The notes below the pieces were generated by a model. It did no database searches. It worked only from the letters and a program-made list of their open reading frames with translations, and was not told the origin of the DNA. A DNA stretch of 46,357 nt from Lentisphaerae bacterium GWF2_44_16. GTDB lineage: Bacteria > Verrucomicrobiota > Lentisphaeria > Victivallales > GWF2-45-14. Made by a program: the position numbers and the translations under genes. Each line of letters starts with the position of its first letter. The stretch's first letter is position 1. Location: assembly GCA_001803225.1 (NCBI GenBank), contig MHBF01000075.1, forward strand, positions 1 through 46,357. The letters are read 5' to 3'. This document shows, piece by piece, positions 26,053 to 34,870 of this stretch.

Positions 26053-26268
26053 CTATCCCGCATGCGCGCCTATCCTTGAAATAATTACGACAGGATATTT
26101 TTTCAGTTTTTCAGAATTGAATTTTTCAGTATCATCAACATTTATAATCCTATAATCGCTTCCGATGAATTTGTCCCAAATCCCTTTGATATTTCCATAG
26201 TATGCTATTTCCGAGGCGCTGAGGCCCTGCACGGCAATCAAAAGCAACAAGGCGTTAAAAAATCTCAT
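26053..26268 (-). pseudogene. Truncated secreted protein (N-terminal fragment)
   Basis: 71 codons. The N-terminus is a clean signal peptide (MRFFNALLLLIAVQGLSASE), followed by about 50 residues with alternating strands, YGNIKGIWDKFIGSDYRIIN and KLKKYPVVIISR, ending at a stop after IGAHAG. The fold begins like a larger secreted domain and stops abruptly, and no continuation was found in the other frames before the methyltransferase. It follows the Gfo/Idh/MocA gene by 10 bases. It is either a degraded gene or a very short secreted protein. Confidence 0.45.
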
Positions 26269-26278
26269 TAGATATTCC

Positions 26279-27553
26279 TTATTTTTTCAAACTTTTTCTT
26301 ATTTCTGTTTCAAATTCGCGTATATCTACTACTTCACTTTTTGCGCGTGCGTCTTCAGCGGCAAAAACCAAAAGATGGCCTTCCAAGGATTTTTGAATCG
26401 GTGTTAACAGGATTGACTTATCTCCTGTTTCAATCGCGTCTATGAAATTGTCCATGATGGCGCGATCGCCGCCGCCGTGAGTCCCGTTTACGTTCACCTT
26501 GATTGTGTCTTCAAGAAACGGTTCAAAACTCCATGTTTTCAGAGTTCCCCGTGTACCGTCGTACTCTATTTCGCCGTTTGTCATACTGATTTTAGTCATA
26601 CGGCGCTCAGTACCGTTATGTCCGCACATCGTAAATGAAACATGGACGTCATTTTCAAACTCTATCTGCACGGTCTGATTGTCAACCACATCGTTATCCG
26701 TCTGAAAAACGCATTTTCCGAAACGGTTTTTACGAAGTAATTCCCGTAGCTGGTTTTTATCTTTCACAATACCCATTTGACGCAGATAGGCCGGATCTGT
26801 CGTTTCATCAAAATATAGCTTTAACACATGATACGGGCACGAATGGTAATGTTGACATCCGTCAAGACAGAACTCAGGCGCGCCTTCAGGAGCGTTTTCC
26901 TTCCTGAAATATTTCAAAGATCCAAAAGATGCCACTTTCTTCGCATTGGCTCCGATAAGGTATCTCAGTATGTCCATGTCATGGCATGATTTGGCAAGAA
27001 GCATGGGAGTGAGGCGTGATGAATTAAAGAACCCTCTGACGAATGAATGCGCCATGTGCGAATAGGAGAGGTTTTCACTGTGCTGAATGCAGACTATCTC
27101 GCCAAGGCGTTTTGAGTCGATGATGTTTTTCATCGTACGGAAAATTGGCGTAAGCCTCATCTGATGACAAACTATGAAGATGTTGGAATAATCTTTGCTT
27201 GCGTCATAAAGGCGGATAAGGTCTTCCTTGTTTGTGCACATGGGTTTTTCCATCAGGATATGGAGGCCTTTTTCCATGGATTTCAATGCCGGTTCAAGAC
27301 GCTGATCTTCCAGTGTCGCTATTACTACCCCGTCAAGCTCTTTGCATCCGTTTGTAAAAAACGCCCCTATATCTTTGAAACAACATTCAGGAGATATCTT
27401 ATGTGCCGCCGCAAAAAATTCTCTTTTGTCCTTGTCCGGTTCCACTACTGCCGTAAATTTTACTCTATGAGGCATGTCAAGAGCATACTGTCCGAAAATC
27501 CCCTGCCCTCGATTACCCGCTCCAATAAGCGCCAGTTTGACTTGTCTGTTCAT
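26279..27553 (-). CDS. Gfo/Idh/MocA family oxidoreductase (longer, Cys-rich insert)
   Basis: 424 residues. A Rossmann domain opens with LALIGAGNRGQGIFGQYA and includes VVEPDKDKREFF and the EKPMCTN motif. The C-terminal domain shows the catalytic-type block KSCHDMDILRYLIGA. Residues ~235-260 hold an insert with DGCQHYHSCPYHVLKLYF, typical of a subgroup of these enzymes that act on alpha-linked glycans or amino sugars in Lentisphaerota and Bacteroidota. AAGGAG lies 9 bases before ATG 27553. It follows the GntR-type gene by 94 bases on the same strand and is the likely regulated target. Substrate not known. Confidence 0.88.
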   Translation of the reverse strand: MNRQVKLALIGAGNRGQGIFGQYALDMPHRVKFTAVVEPDKDKREFFAAAHKISPECCFKDIGAFFTNGCKELDGVVIATLEDQRLEPALKSMEKGLHILMEKPMCTNKEDLIRLYDASKDYSNIFIVCHQMRLTPIFRTMKNIIDSKRLGEIVCIQHSENLSYSHMAHSFVRGFFNSSRLTPMLLAKSCHDMDILRYLIGANAKKVASFGSLKYFRKENAPEGAPEFCLDGCQHYHSCPYHVLKLYFDETTDPAYLRQMGIVKDKNQLRELLRKNRFGKCVFQTDNDVVDNQTVQIEFENDVHVSFTMCGHNGTERRMTKISMTNGEIEYDGTRGTLKTWSFEPFLEDTIKVNVNGTHGGGDRAIMDNFIDAIETGDKSILLTPIQKSLEGHLLVFAAEDARAKSEVVDIREFETEIRKSLKK

Positions 27554-27647
27554 TGCCTGAAGACTCCTTTCCAGTCTGAATTATATAGTTTACCATAAGA
27601 AACAACAAGAAATTCAATTAACGTAATTTAATGCCATTCCATTCACA

Positions 27648-28694
27648 TCACGTCTCATTTCTGTTCATAAACTCGAATTTCCATTGAGAATACTCAACTC
27701 TGCACATGGCCCTGCCATCCTGCAAAATATCCCTGAGCATTTTCAGTCCAAGCATACCTGAAGAAGTATCCTTTATTTCTACCACAAGATCGACAAGTTC
27801 GGGATAGGCTATTTTACTCTTCACTGATGAAAATATGATTCGGGGAAACGATTTTTTTGACAACTTCTTTTCAAAATAATATTTTGCGACTCCGAAAAAT
27901 GACTGCACCGTAATATAGAGTAAATCCGGTTTTGTCTCAAGTTCCTCAAGCAGGTACTTTATCCCGGCATATCCGTCTTCATCTATGGAAAAATGCAAGA
28001 GCTTCTCATCGTATTTCAAACCCATTTTTTCGATTGCATTTCTGACACAACCTTTTAACTGTTTGCTTATCAGATAAGAAGGGTTTCCGCCGATAATACC
28101 GACATTCCTGGAATTAAAAATTTTTATGGCCGCAGTCATGGCGTTCTCAAGAGCCGAAATATCCGAAGCTATCCTAAAAACATCTTCTTCAAGCTCATAA
28201 TTTCCTATAACGACAAAGGGGATTTTTTCTTTTTTGACTTTCCTGATAAATGCATCATCAATCAGCCCCGTCAAAAGAACGCCGTCGGGTTTGCGTTCCT
28301 TAATCCACTTGGTGAATGACATTTTAGCGTCGGCGGAGCCGAGTACGATATTATCATTAGTCCGGGAGGCAGCCACTCCGAGACTGGCAAAAAGTTCAAC
28401 ATAGGCAGGGTGGGAAATCAGATGCTTATTAAGCCACAATCCGATTTTATAAGACTTATTTTCAGTCCAGTCGGAGTTTATGAAAGTCCCTCTGCCCACT
28501 TCCTTGGCGATGAACTTCTCATTACTGAGGATATTGAAAGCGGAGAGAACAACCTGCCTGCCGACATCAAATTTATCAGCAAAGGACCTGATACTGTCAA
28601 GACGCGCCCCGGGCTTGAGTCTGCCGGAGATTATCTCCTGCTTTATAAATTGCGCAATTTGCGATGATTTGGGTGGGGCCGCCGTCAGTTCCAT
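27648..28694 (-). CDS. GntR-family regulator with LacI-type sensor domain
   Basis: 348 residues. The winged helix is at ~8-72 (IAQFIKQEIISGRLKPGARL, SIRSFADKFDVGRQVVLSAF, and wing EVGRGTFI). Residues ~80-345 match a periplasmic-binding-like ligand domain, with KPDGVLLTGLIDDAF, IPFVVIGNYE and NVGIIGGNPSYL. Its promoter is a perfect consensus sigma-70 site overlain by palindromes (annotated below), and the ribosome-binding region lies within one of the palindrome arms, strongly suggesting autoregulation. It probably also controls the downstream oxidoreductase gene; inference. Confidence 0.88.
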   Translation of the reverse strand: MELTAAPPKSSQIAQFIKQEIISGRLKPGARLDSIRSFADKFDVGRQVVLSAFNILSNEKFIAKEVGRGTFINSDWTENKSYKIGLWLNKHLISHPAYVELFASLGVAASRTNDNIVLGSADAKMSFTKWIKERKPDGVLLTGLIDDAFIRKVKKEKIPFVVIGNYELEEDVFRIASDISALENAMTAAIKIFNSRNVGIIGGNPSYLISKQLKGCVRNAIEKMGLKYDEKLLHFSIDEDGYAGIKYLLEELETKPDLLYITVQSFFGVAKYYFEKKLSKKSFPRIIFSSVKSKIAYPELVDLVVEIKDTSSGMLGLKMLRDILQDGRAMCRVEYSQWKFEFMNRNET

Positions 28695-28743
28695 GACAAA
28701 GTGTCCTATATTGTTTTACTATATGTCATTATATGACACTTTG
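28695..28743. promoter_or_regulatory. Palindromic operator set around the GntR gene promoter
   Basis: CAAAGTGTC (28697-28705) and GACACTTTG (28735-28743) are perfect inverted arms separated by 29 bases. TGTCA (28724-28728) and TGACA (28734-28738) form a dyad exactly over the -10 box. GACAAAGTGTC (28695-28705) is itself a small palindrome next to the start codon. All share a TGTC/GACA half-site, as expected for a dimeric GntR protein binding two or three sites. Confidence 0.6.
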
Positions 28744-28756
28744 AATGTTTTGTCAA
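28728..28756 (-). promoter_or_regulatory. Perfect-consensus sigma-70 promoter of the GntR-family gene
   Basis: On the minus strand TTGACA (28756-28751) and TATAAT (28733-28728) match the consensus at all twelve positions with a 17-base spacer. Transcription should start near 28721, giving a leader of ~27 bases before ATG 28694. Such a strong promoter implies tight repression. Confidence 0.88.
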
Positions 28757-28795
28757 TACCTGAACTTACTTTTTAAACAAAAAAAGGATTAAGGA

Positions 28796-29518
28796 TTACG
28801 CCTTACACGCCTTGTCGAAATCGGTCTGCGCGGCATGAAGTCCAGCTATGGCGCCGGCATAACCGGCAGGGTTGCGGAATACCGAAGTACCGGCCACTAT
28901 CATATTGGCCCCGGCCCCGGCTATCAGCGATACATTGGACGCGTCTATACCGCCGTCAACCTCCAGATGGACTTTCAGGGAGTTTTTTTCAATGTATTCG
29001 CGGATGGTCTTAACTTTAGGAATCATGTCCGCCATGAAGCTCTGGCCGCCGAAGCCCGGTTCCACAGTCATTACCAGCACCAGATCCACTTTATCAAGGA
29101 AGGGCAAAACAGCGTCAGCCGGAGTTTTGGGCTTCAGAGAAATTCCGGCAGTACAGCCGGCATCCCTTATTGCCTGAATGATTTTAATCGTTTCATCAGA
29201 AGTTTGTGTTTCCACATGAAAGGTTATATGGTCAGCCCCGGCATCGACAAATGACTTTATGTATTTCATCGGGTCTGTTATCATAAGGTGCGTGTCAAAA
29301 ACAAGCGAGGAATGTTTCCTTATGGCCTTTACGAGAGGCGGCCCGACAGTAAGGTTCGGCACAAAATGCCCGTCCATAACATCAAGATGAATTAAATCGC
29401 ATCCGGCCTTTTCAACCTCGCGGACTTCCTCTCCCAGCCTTGCGAAATCAGACGCCAGTATTGAAGGTGAAATCAGTATCCGGTGAAAATCCAACATATT
29501 TATTTTACGCTCTGACAT
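28796..29518 (-). CDS. rpe: Ribulose-phosphate 3-epimerase
   Basis: 240 residues, normal length. It interconverts ribulose-5-phosphate and xylulose-5-phosphate in the pentose phosphate pathway. TIM-barrel motifs are complete: ISPSILASDFARLGEEV, DLIHLDVMDGHFVPNLTVGP with metal-binding His and Asp, DTHLMI, TVEPGFGGQSFM, and LEVDGGI with the catalytic Asp followed by IVAGTSVF. AAGGACGGGA precedes ATG 29518. In-frame ATG at 29497 (MLDFHRIL) is another possible start. The gene has its own transcription unit. Confidence 0.95.
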   Translation of the reverse strand: MSERKINMLDFHRILISPSILASDFARLGEEVREVEKAGCDLIHLDVMDGHFVPNLTVGPPLVKAIRKHSSLVFDTHLMITDPMKYIKSFVDAGADHITFHVETQTSDETIKIIQAIRDAGCTAGISLKPKTPADAVLPFLDKVDLVLVMTVEPGFGGQSFMADMIPKVKTIREYIEKNSLKVHLEVDGGIDASNVSLIAGAGANMIVAGTSVFRNPAGYAGAIAGLHAAQTDFDKACKA

Positions 29519-29616
29519 TAATCCCGTCCTTTTTTTTCAGATGAAAGAATATAAGAAAATACTGCTCTTACTTATTTTTTCAACCCATAACTATTAGTAC
29601 GCAGCACGGGGTTACC

Positions 29617-29622
29617 ATTATA
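29617..29622 (-). promoter_or_regulatory. Extended -10 promoter candidate for rpe
   Basis: On the minus strand TGCTATAAT gives a perfect -10 hexamer with the TGn extension; no good -35 box lies 16-18 bases upstream. Transcription would start near 29610, leaving a leader of ~90 bases. Confidence 0.4.
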
Positions 29623-29649
29623 GCAGCAAAGCGTCAGTGCTTATTTTTT

Positions 29650-29985
29650 TTAATAGATATGGTATTTATTCCAGAATTCTTCCTTTTCAAAGTCTTTTCT
29701 CGAAGGATAATATCCAAAATAATCTTCTCTTACGTGAGATTCAAAAACTTTTCTTATGATATCTTCTGAATACTTGTCCTTAAATATTTCTACGGCCTCT
29801 TCAATGGCTTCTTTACAATGCCGATGCTTTCTATGCTCATAAGGATTAAAATCTCCCAGAGCTCCCTTCAGGCAAAATTCATTGAAACGCTTCTGGTCAA
29901 AAAGTCCGTCTATCCATTCGTGGATATCTTCGGCTTCGACACCCAATTTCTCCATGGTTTTTTTTTTGTGCGTAGCAATTTTCAT
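29650..29985 (-). CDS. Conserved-looking 111-aa protein of unknown function coupled to the sensor-nucleotidyltransferase
   Basis: 111 residues, soluble, charged, mainly helical, rich in Lys, Glu and aromatics (LGVEAEDIHEWIDGLFDQ, FNPYEHRKHRHCKEAIEE, HVREDYFGYYPSRKDFEKEE). I do not recognise the family. ATG 29985 immediately follows the TAG of the sCache-PAS-CBS-nucleotidyltransferase gene with no intervening base, so translation is almost certainly coupled. A His-rich patch (HRKHRHC) could bind metal. The position suggests a partner or target of the nucleotidyltransferase, or an accessory of it; inference. Confidence 0.75.
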   Translation of the reverse strand: MKIATHKKKTMEKLGVEAEDIHEWIDGLFDQKRFNEFCLKGALGDFNPYEHRKHRHCKEAIEEAVEIFKDKYSEDIIRKVFESHVREDYFGYYPSRKDFEKEEFWNKYHIY

Positions 29986-32523
29986 CTATGCGGTCCCCTT
30001 GAAATCAAAGCTTAGTTTCGATTGAAACGCTGTTATCTGTGAAAAGACCTTTTTTAAGATCTCGCGTTCGATGTTGGATAAATCCTTTGGATTTATGTGA
30101 TTGTTTGGTTCTTTTCCTCTTTCAATTAAAAGCGCTTGGTGCTTGAAGCGAAGTCGCATCAGAAAATTATAAACCTGCACTGCTTCATTATGGGTGGAGT
30201 CGGATATTATTCCTTTTTCATGTAGCTCGCCAAGCCTGTAAAAAGTGTTTGTTATTTTGATGTTGTTTTTCAGGCTGTAGATTCTGGCAAAGTTTGTAAC
30301 CGGTTTCATCGCCTCTTTTATGCTGAATGTCTCCGCGTGCTCTCCTTTTGCTTTTACGGAAATATTGCCAAACATTCCGACAGGCGGGTTATAGAGAAGA
30401 CAGTTCTGGGCAAGGTGCAGAAAGAACGGAGGGTTGGCAGGCAGCAATTCATCAATATGGTTTCTCAGGCTATTTGTCAGTTGTTTTTCGCCGTACACAC
30501 TCCTGAAATCGAAGAAAATATTAAATTCAAGTAGATACTGTGGAGTGGCTTCCGTTATCCATTCGGTGAAATATTTTTTCCATTCGGAAAGCGAGCAACG
30601 CCATTTGGGATTGCTTGCCATTATATGGCCTTCGCATTTTTTATAGCCAGCTTTTTCCAGCCAGTCGCAGACCATTTCGCTTAGATTTTTGAAATACTCT
30701 TCAACTTTTTCCTTGTTCCCGGGAGAAACGTCCTCATAGATGATTGCGTTGTCCTGATCAGTTAAAAGCGTTTCCTCCATCCTGCCTTCGCTGCCCATTG
30801 CCATAAAAGAGAACTGAGCAGGCGGTTTTCCCAGTTCTTTAATTGCAAAAGCCACGAATTTCTTGAGTATAATATCTGAAATCCCTGAATTGATTTTAGT
30901 TATATTTTTTGCATCCACTCCGCACTCTATCAGGGTTTTAACAAGGAACGGCAATTTGTTTCGATTGGAAATGATTTCCTCTGCGTTTTTAGTTTTCCCG
31001 ATTTCATGAAACATGGAAGACGGCGAATACCTCTGCACCTGCAAAAGCTCCTTGTTGCCGATAACACTTATAATTTTGTCATCCTTGCCCTTAACCGCAA
31101 GATGACCTACACCTTTTTCCTGCATCTTAATAGCGGCTTCAAAGACAAGCGCCTGTTCGGAAATTGAAAGCAGTGGAAAACTCATAATTTTGCTTACAGG
31201 CGCGTTTGGATCTACGCCATCGGCAAGGGCCTCGGACATGTCTTTGTTTGTTACGATTCCCGAAAAATCTCCATTTTGAGTTTCAAGAAGCAAGGACGTA
31301 CTGTTTTTTTCTTTCATCAGTTGCGCTGCTTCTTTAACAGACGTGCCTTTATTACATGAAACTATTTCTTTAAGACAGCATTTTAATGGCTGGTGCAGAA
31401 AAAGCAGGGCAGTTTGAAGCTCGGTGATAAGACTTTCCCTTTCATCTTCCAGCTTTTTCTGTTCAATCAACTTTTGACCGCTAACGTCTTTGACAATAAT
31501 GACAACTCCCTTTTTCCCCGCGAAAGATATGACTGAGTGGGAAAGAATCGCATCAAAAAGCGAACCGTCTTTTCTTTTAAGCTGTGTCTCATACGGCTCC
31601 GGCAATTCCAATCCATCCAGCAGAGCTTCAAAATAATTATCGCCAGTATCTGAAACTATTTTGCGGAAGTCTGTTTTATGGAGTTCGGCGGCGGAATATC
31701 CCATCATGGTAAGAAAAGCCTGATTGGAGTGAAAAAAAATATCCTCAAGAAACATTATCAATCCCTCAGTAGATGCCTCTACAAGGGCTTTGTATTTTTC
31801 GCGTGATTCTTCCAAGCCCTCTTCAGCTAATTCTTTTTCCCGTTCTATTTTGAAGCTCTGCTGGGCCGCAAAAAAAAGAAGCAGCGAGACAAGGACTATG
31901 ATTCCCAAAGAGAGCATAAATATCTTATTGGTAATCGAAGAAATTTCCTGTCTCACATCCTTAAGGTAAATCCCGGTGCCAAGGATCCAGTCCCACGGCT
32001 TGAAGCCTTTTACATATGACAGCTTCGGCTCCACTCGTTCCGGTTTGTCTTTCCACTGCCACATGTAGGATATAAAACCGTTCCCGCTTTGTCGTACCAT
32101 GTTCACGGATTCCAAAAAAAATTTTTTACTTGTCTGATCTCTGTAGTTTGTCAGGTCTTCGCCTTCAAGCTCCGGCTTGTAGGGGTGGGCAATCATCCTG
32201 GGATGCATATCAATAATCCAGAAATAGTCTTTGCGACTGTTTCCGTAGCGCAGGTCTTTTATGCGCAGTATTGCCCTTTGCTTGGCTTCTTCCATGGTTA
32301 TTTCCCCGTTTCTGCACATTGCCTCAGACTCTTCCAGGATGCTCCACGCAGTGTCAGTCAACTCGCGGAGCATTTCTTTTTTGTCATCCATTATCCTGTT
32401 TTCAAAAGCGGGAATAATAATATCAAAGACTGATACAGAGAAAAGGATTATTGTCAGTAAAACAGGCAAAATTATCTTCAGAAAAAAATTGCGCATTTCT
32501 AGGTTTGCGGATTTTTTTTTCAT
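29986..32523 (-). CDS. sCache_2-PAS-CBS-DUF294 nucleotidyltransferase membrane sensor
   Basis: 845 residues in an unusual order. TM1 (~12-34) and TM2 (~198-220) flank an extracytoplasmic single-Cache-2 domain with RKDYFWIIDMHPRMIAHPYK, GNGFISYMWQWKD and KPWDWILGTGIYLKDV; such domains often bind small carboxylates. A PAS domain follows (~240-360), then a CBS pair (~395-515), then a GlnD-type nucleotidyltransferase (DUF294) with MGSEGRMEETLLTDQDNAII, where GS and DxD are the catalytic features, and DUF294_C to the end. It lies downstream of an acetate-type symporter pair on the same strand. It is likely a carboxylate sensor whose output is nucleotidylation or CBS-ligand control. Partners are unknown. 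Confidence 0.85.
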   Translation of the reverse strand: MKKKSANLEMRNFFLKIILPVLLTIILFSVSVFDIIIPAFENRIMDDKKEMLRELTDTAWSILEESEAMCRNGEITMEEAKQRAILRIKDLRYGNSRKDYFWIIDMHPRMIAHPYKPELEGEDLTNYRDQTSKKFFLESVNMVRQSGNGFISYMWQWKDKPERVEPKLSYVKGFKPWDWILGTGIYLKDVRQEISSITNKIFMLSLGIIVLVSLLLFFAAQQSFKIEREKELAEEGLEESREKYKALVEASTEGLIMFLEDIFFHSNQAFLTMMGYSAAELHKTDFRKIVSDTGDNYFEALLDGLELPEPYETQLKRKDGSLFDAILSHSVISFAGKKGVVIIVKDVSGQKLIEQKKLEDERESLITELQTALLFLHQPLKCCLKEIVSCNKGTSVKEAAQLMKEKNSTSLLLETQNGDFSGIVTNKDMSEALADGVDPNAPVSKIMSFPLLSISEQALVFEAAIKMQEKGVGHLAVKGKDDKIISVIGNKELLQVQRYSPSSMFHEIGKTKNAEEIISNRNKLPFLVKTLIECGVDAKNITKINSGISDIILKKFVAFAIKELGKPPAQFSFMAMGSEGRMEETLLTDQDNAIIYEDVSPGNKEKVEEYFKNLSEMVCDWLEKAGYKKCEGHIMASNPKWRCSLSEWKKYFTEWITEATPQYLLEFNIFFDFRSVYGEKQLTNSLRNHIDELLPANPPFFLHLAQNCLLYNPPVGMFGNISVKAKGEHAETFSIKEAMKPVTNFARIYSLKNNIKITNTFYRLGELHEKGIISDSTHNEAVQVYNFLMRLRFKHQALLIERGKEPNNHINPKDLSNIEREILKKVFSQITAFQSKLSFDFKGTA

Positions 32524-32609
32524 TTAAAGCCTCTGTCAAGCCAGCTTAGTTTAACTTGCAACCTCATAAAACGCCGCAGTCGCAAACACCACGACGTTGA
32601 TAAATAAGT

Positions 32610-34571
32610 TTAGGCTACGGCTTCCTCTGAACTCGTTTTTTCTTCCATGTCTTCATTCAGGCCCATGTTGTCTTTCTGCGTAAGCAGAGAAACGATAACA
32701 AGAGTTATAAAGCTCAATGGAATTGAAATGATCCCCGGGTTGTCAAGGGAGGATGGCGCGTTTGCCGGATTCAGACCGTACTTTTCCCACATGCTTGGAG
32801 ATAAAAGAATTATTCCAATCGCAGTGATTATGCCTACAAATATAGACGCGGCGATACCCTTGGCTGTTGTTTTCTTCCAGAAAAGCAACATCAGAATTGC
32901 CGGAAGGTTTGCGGAAGCCGCCACTGCAAATGCCCAGCCTACAAGAAATGAAACGTTCATTCCCTTGAAGAGGATGCCAAGTATTATGGCTATGAAGCCA
33001 ACCGCTATGGCGGCTATTTTTCCCGCTTTCACTTTTTCTTTGTCCGTGAGTTTAATGTTTAAATAATTGTTCATCAAGTCATGGGCCACAGCGCCGGAAG
33101 CCGCGACTATCAATCCGCTCACTGTTCCAAGAACAGTCGCAAACGCTATGGCTGATACGATGGAAAACAATGCCACTCCGAAATACCTGGCAAGCAATGG
33201 AGCTGACATATTGCTGCTTTCCACGTCAAGTACGCCATAAGCCATTGCGCCTATTCCCATGAAGAGTGTAAGTATATAAAAGAACCCGATTGCCCCGATT
33301 GCCACGATTGTTGATTTGCGCGCATCCTTCTGACTCGGCACAGTATAGTACCTTATAAGGATATGCGGCAATGCGGCAGTCCCGAAAAACAACGCCAGCA
33401 TTAATGAAATAAAGTTAAGCTTATCCATCCACTTGTCACTTCCGATTTTGAATTTTACTCCAGGCTTCATAAGCCTTGCTCCGGAAATTTCTTCGGGATA
33501 CCATATCATGACTTTATTGAGCCCGTCAGTAATGGCTTGCGGAATCTTTTTATAAGTAACAACCGTACTGTTATTGACAGTCGCAAGAAACTGGAATGGT
33601 CCAATGGGGCCTGTTTTCTCAACTTCCTTGCCGTCCATGACAATTTTGCTCAAATTGCCGACAGCATTGAATTTGCCTGCTTCCTTTGGTTCTCCATTAT
33701 AAAGGACATTGCCACTTTCGAGTATAGTTTTTGATTGAGCCTCCTCAAGTACTGCCTGCCCGTCTTTTTTCACCAAGTGCCACCAGGAGACAATACCAGT
33801 TTCATTTGCCAGGCTTACAAATGTATTTTTGCCCTGTTTGTATAGAGAGTTGACTTTGTAAGGATATTTTTTATCCTTCAGCTCCACGTTGCCGTCGTTG
33901 TCCATGACAGCCTGCAATGTTGTATATTTATGAAAATCCTTGGAGGGCGTACTGTTCAAACCATTTTTCAGGAGAAGAAAGACCATAACTGAAGAAAATA
34001 TAATAAGCAGTCCGCCTTTTAAAAACTGCACATAAGTTGTAGATGCCATTCCAGCAGTCGCCACAATTATGGTGACTATAATCCCTACCATTACAACCCC
34101 TACCCAATGAGGAAGCCCAAGCAATGGAACAACAAGATCGCCAGCTCCGACCATCTGCGGAATCAGATAGAAAGCAGACACTATAAGCGTACTTATGGCT
34201 GCCGTAAGCTGAATACTTTTTGAATTGAATTTTGAATCAAGAGCATCGGTAAACGTATATTTGCCCAAACGCTTCATAGGTTCTGCGACAATAAAAAGCG
34301 CAACAACCCAGCCCGCGAGATATCCGATTGAGTAAAGGAAGCCGTCGTAACCGTCGAAAGCAATCATTCCGCATATTCCAAGAAAAGATGCGGCTGAAAG
34401 ATAATCGCCGGCAAAAGCGATGCCGTTCACCCCCCAATTGATCTGTCCGCCAGCCGCAAAGTACCCTTCTGCTGAACGGGTTTTGGACGCAAAATATTTT
34501 GACAGGCCGATAACAAAAACAACAAACAATACAAAAATCATTATAGCAGTCAGATTGGAATGATAAATCAT
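32610..34571 (-). CDS. Sodium:solute symporter, cation/acetate (ActP-like)
   Basis: 653 residues, about 13 transmembrane helices. Family blocks are SAEGYFAAGGQINWGVNGIA, FAGDYLSAASFLGICG (sodium-binding region), GLPHWVG, FFGTAALPHILIRYYTVPSQ and ATVLGTVSGLIVAASGAVAHD. A ~170-residue hydrophilic insertion (~208-385) interrupts the core; similar inserts occur in acetate transporters of Geobacter-like bacteria, where its role is unclear. ATG 34571 overlaps the stop of the small DUF485-like gene by four bases (ATGA), so the two are coupled. Acetate or another short carboxylate is the likely substrate. Confidence 0.9.
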   Translation of the reverse strand: MIYHSNLTAIMIFVLFVVFVIGLSKYFASKTRSAEGYFAAGGQINWGVNGIAFAGDYLSAASFLGICGMIAFDGYDGFLYSIGYLAGWVVALFIVAEPMKRLGKYTFTDALDSKFNSKSIQLTAAISTLIVSAFYLIPQMVGAGDLVVPLLGLPHWVGVVMVGIIVTIIVATAGMASTTYVQFLKGGLLIIFSSVMVFLLLKNGLNSTPSKDFHKYTTLQAVMDNDGNVELKDKKYPYKVNSLYKQGKNTFVSLANETGIVSWWHLVKKDGQAVLEEAQSKTILESGNVLYNGEPKEAGKFNAVGNLSKIVMDGKEVEKTGPIGPFQFLATVNNSTVVTYKKIPQAITDGLNKVMIWYPEEISGARLMKPGVKFKIGSDKWMDKLNFISLMLALFFGTAALPHILIRYYTVPSQKDARKSTIVAIGAIGFFYILTLFMGIGAMAYGVLDVESSNMSAPLLARYFGVALFSIVSAIAFATVLGTVSGLIVAASGAVAHDLMNNYLNIKLTDKEKVKAGKIAAIAVGFIAIILGILFKGMNVSFLVGWAFAVAASANLPAILMLLFWKKTTAKGIAASIFVGIITAIGIILLSPSMWEKYGLNPANAPSSLDNPGIISIPLSFITLVIVSLLTQKDNMGLNEDMEEKTSSEEAVA

Positions 34572-34870
34572 TTTACCACCCCGCCTTCATTCTGCGTCAA
34601 CTTTTTATTGAGCTTATTCTCATAAGCCGTACATATAGAATTGTAAGTAATTCCCATTATGATGGCGAGAAAAATCAATCCGAATCCGTAAATAACAGCA
34701 AGATTCACTCCTGCAAAAATGATTTTACCCATTGTATTCAGCGAAAAAATACTGATTGCGACAAATCCTGCGTAGATGATTAAGTAAACAAAAAACAGGA
34801 TTACACCTAATTTCGATTTGATTGAGGAGGCATTGTCTTTCCCCAATTTTGCGGCCGGACCATGATCCAT
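34568..34870 (-). CDS. DUF485-type small membrane partner of the symporter
   Basis: About 100 residues with two transmembrane helices (KLGVILFFVYLIIYAGFVAI and AVIYGFGLIFLAIIMGITYN). This is the YjcH/DUF485 layout seen next to ActP acetate permeases. ATG 34870 is chosen because AAGGAG lies 9 bases before it. The upstream in-frame start would add 23 residues across that site. The end overlaps the symporter by four bases. Confidence 0.85.
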   Translation of the reverse strand: MDHGPAAKLGKDNASSIKSKLGVILFFVYLIIYAGFVAISIFSLNTMGKIIFAGVNLAVIYGFGLIFLAIIMGITYNSICTAYENKLNKKLTQNEGGVVK

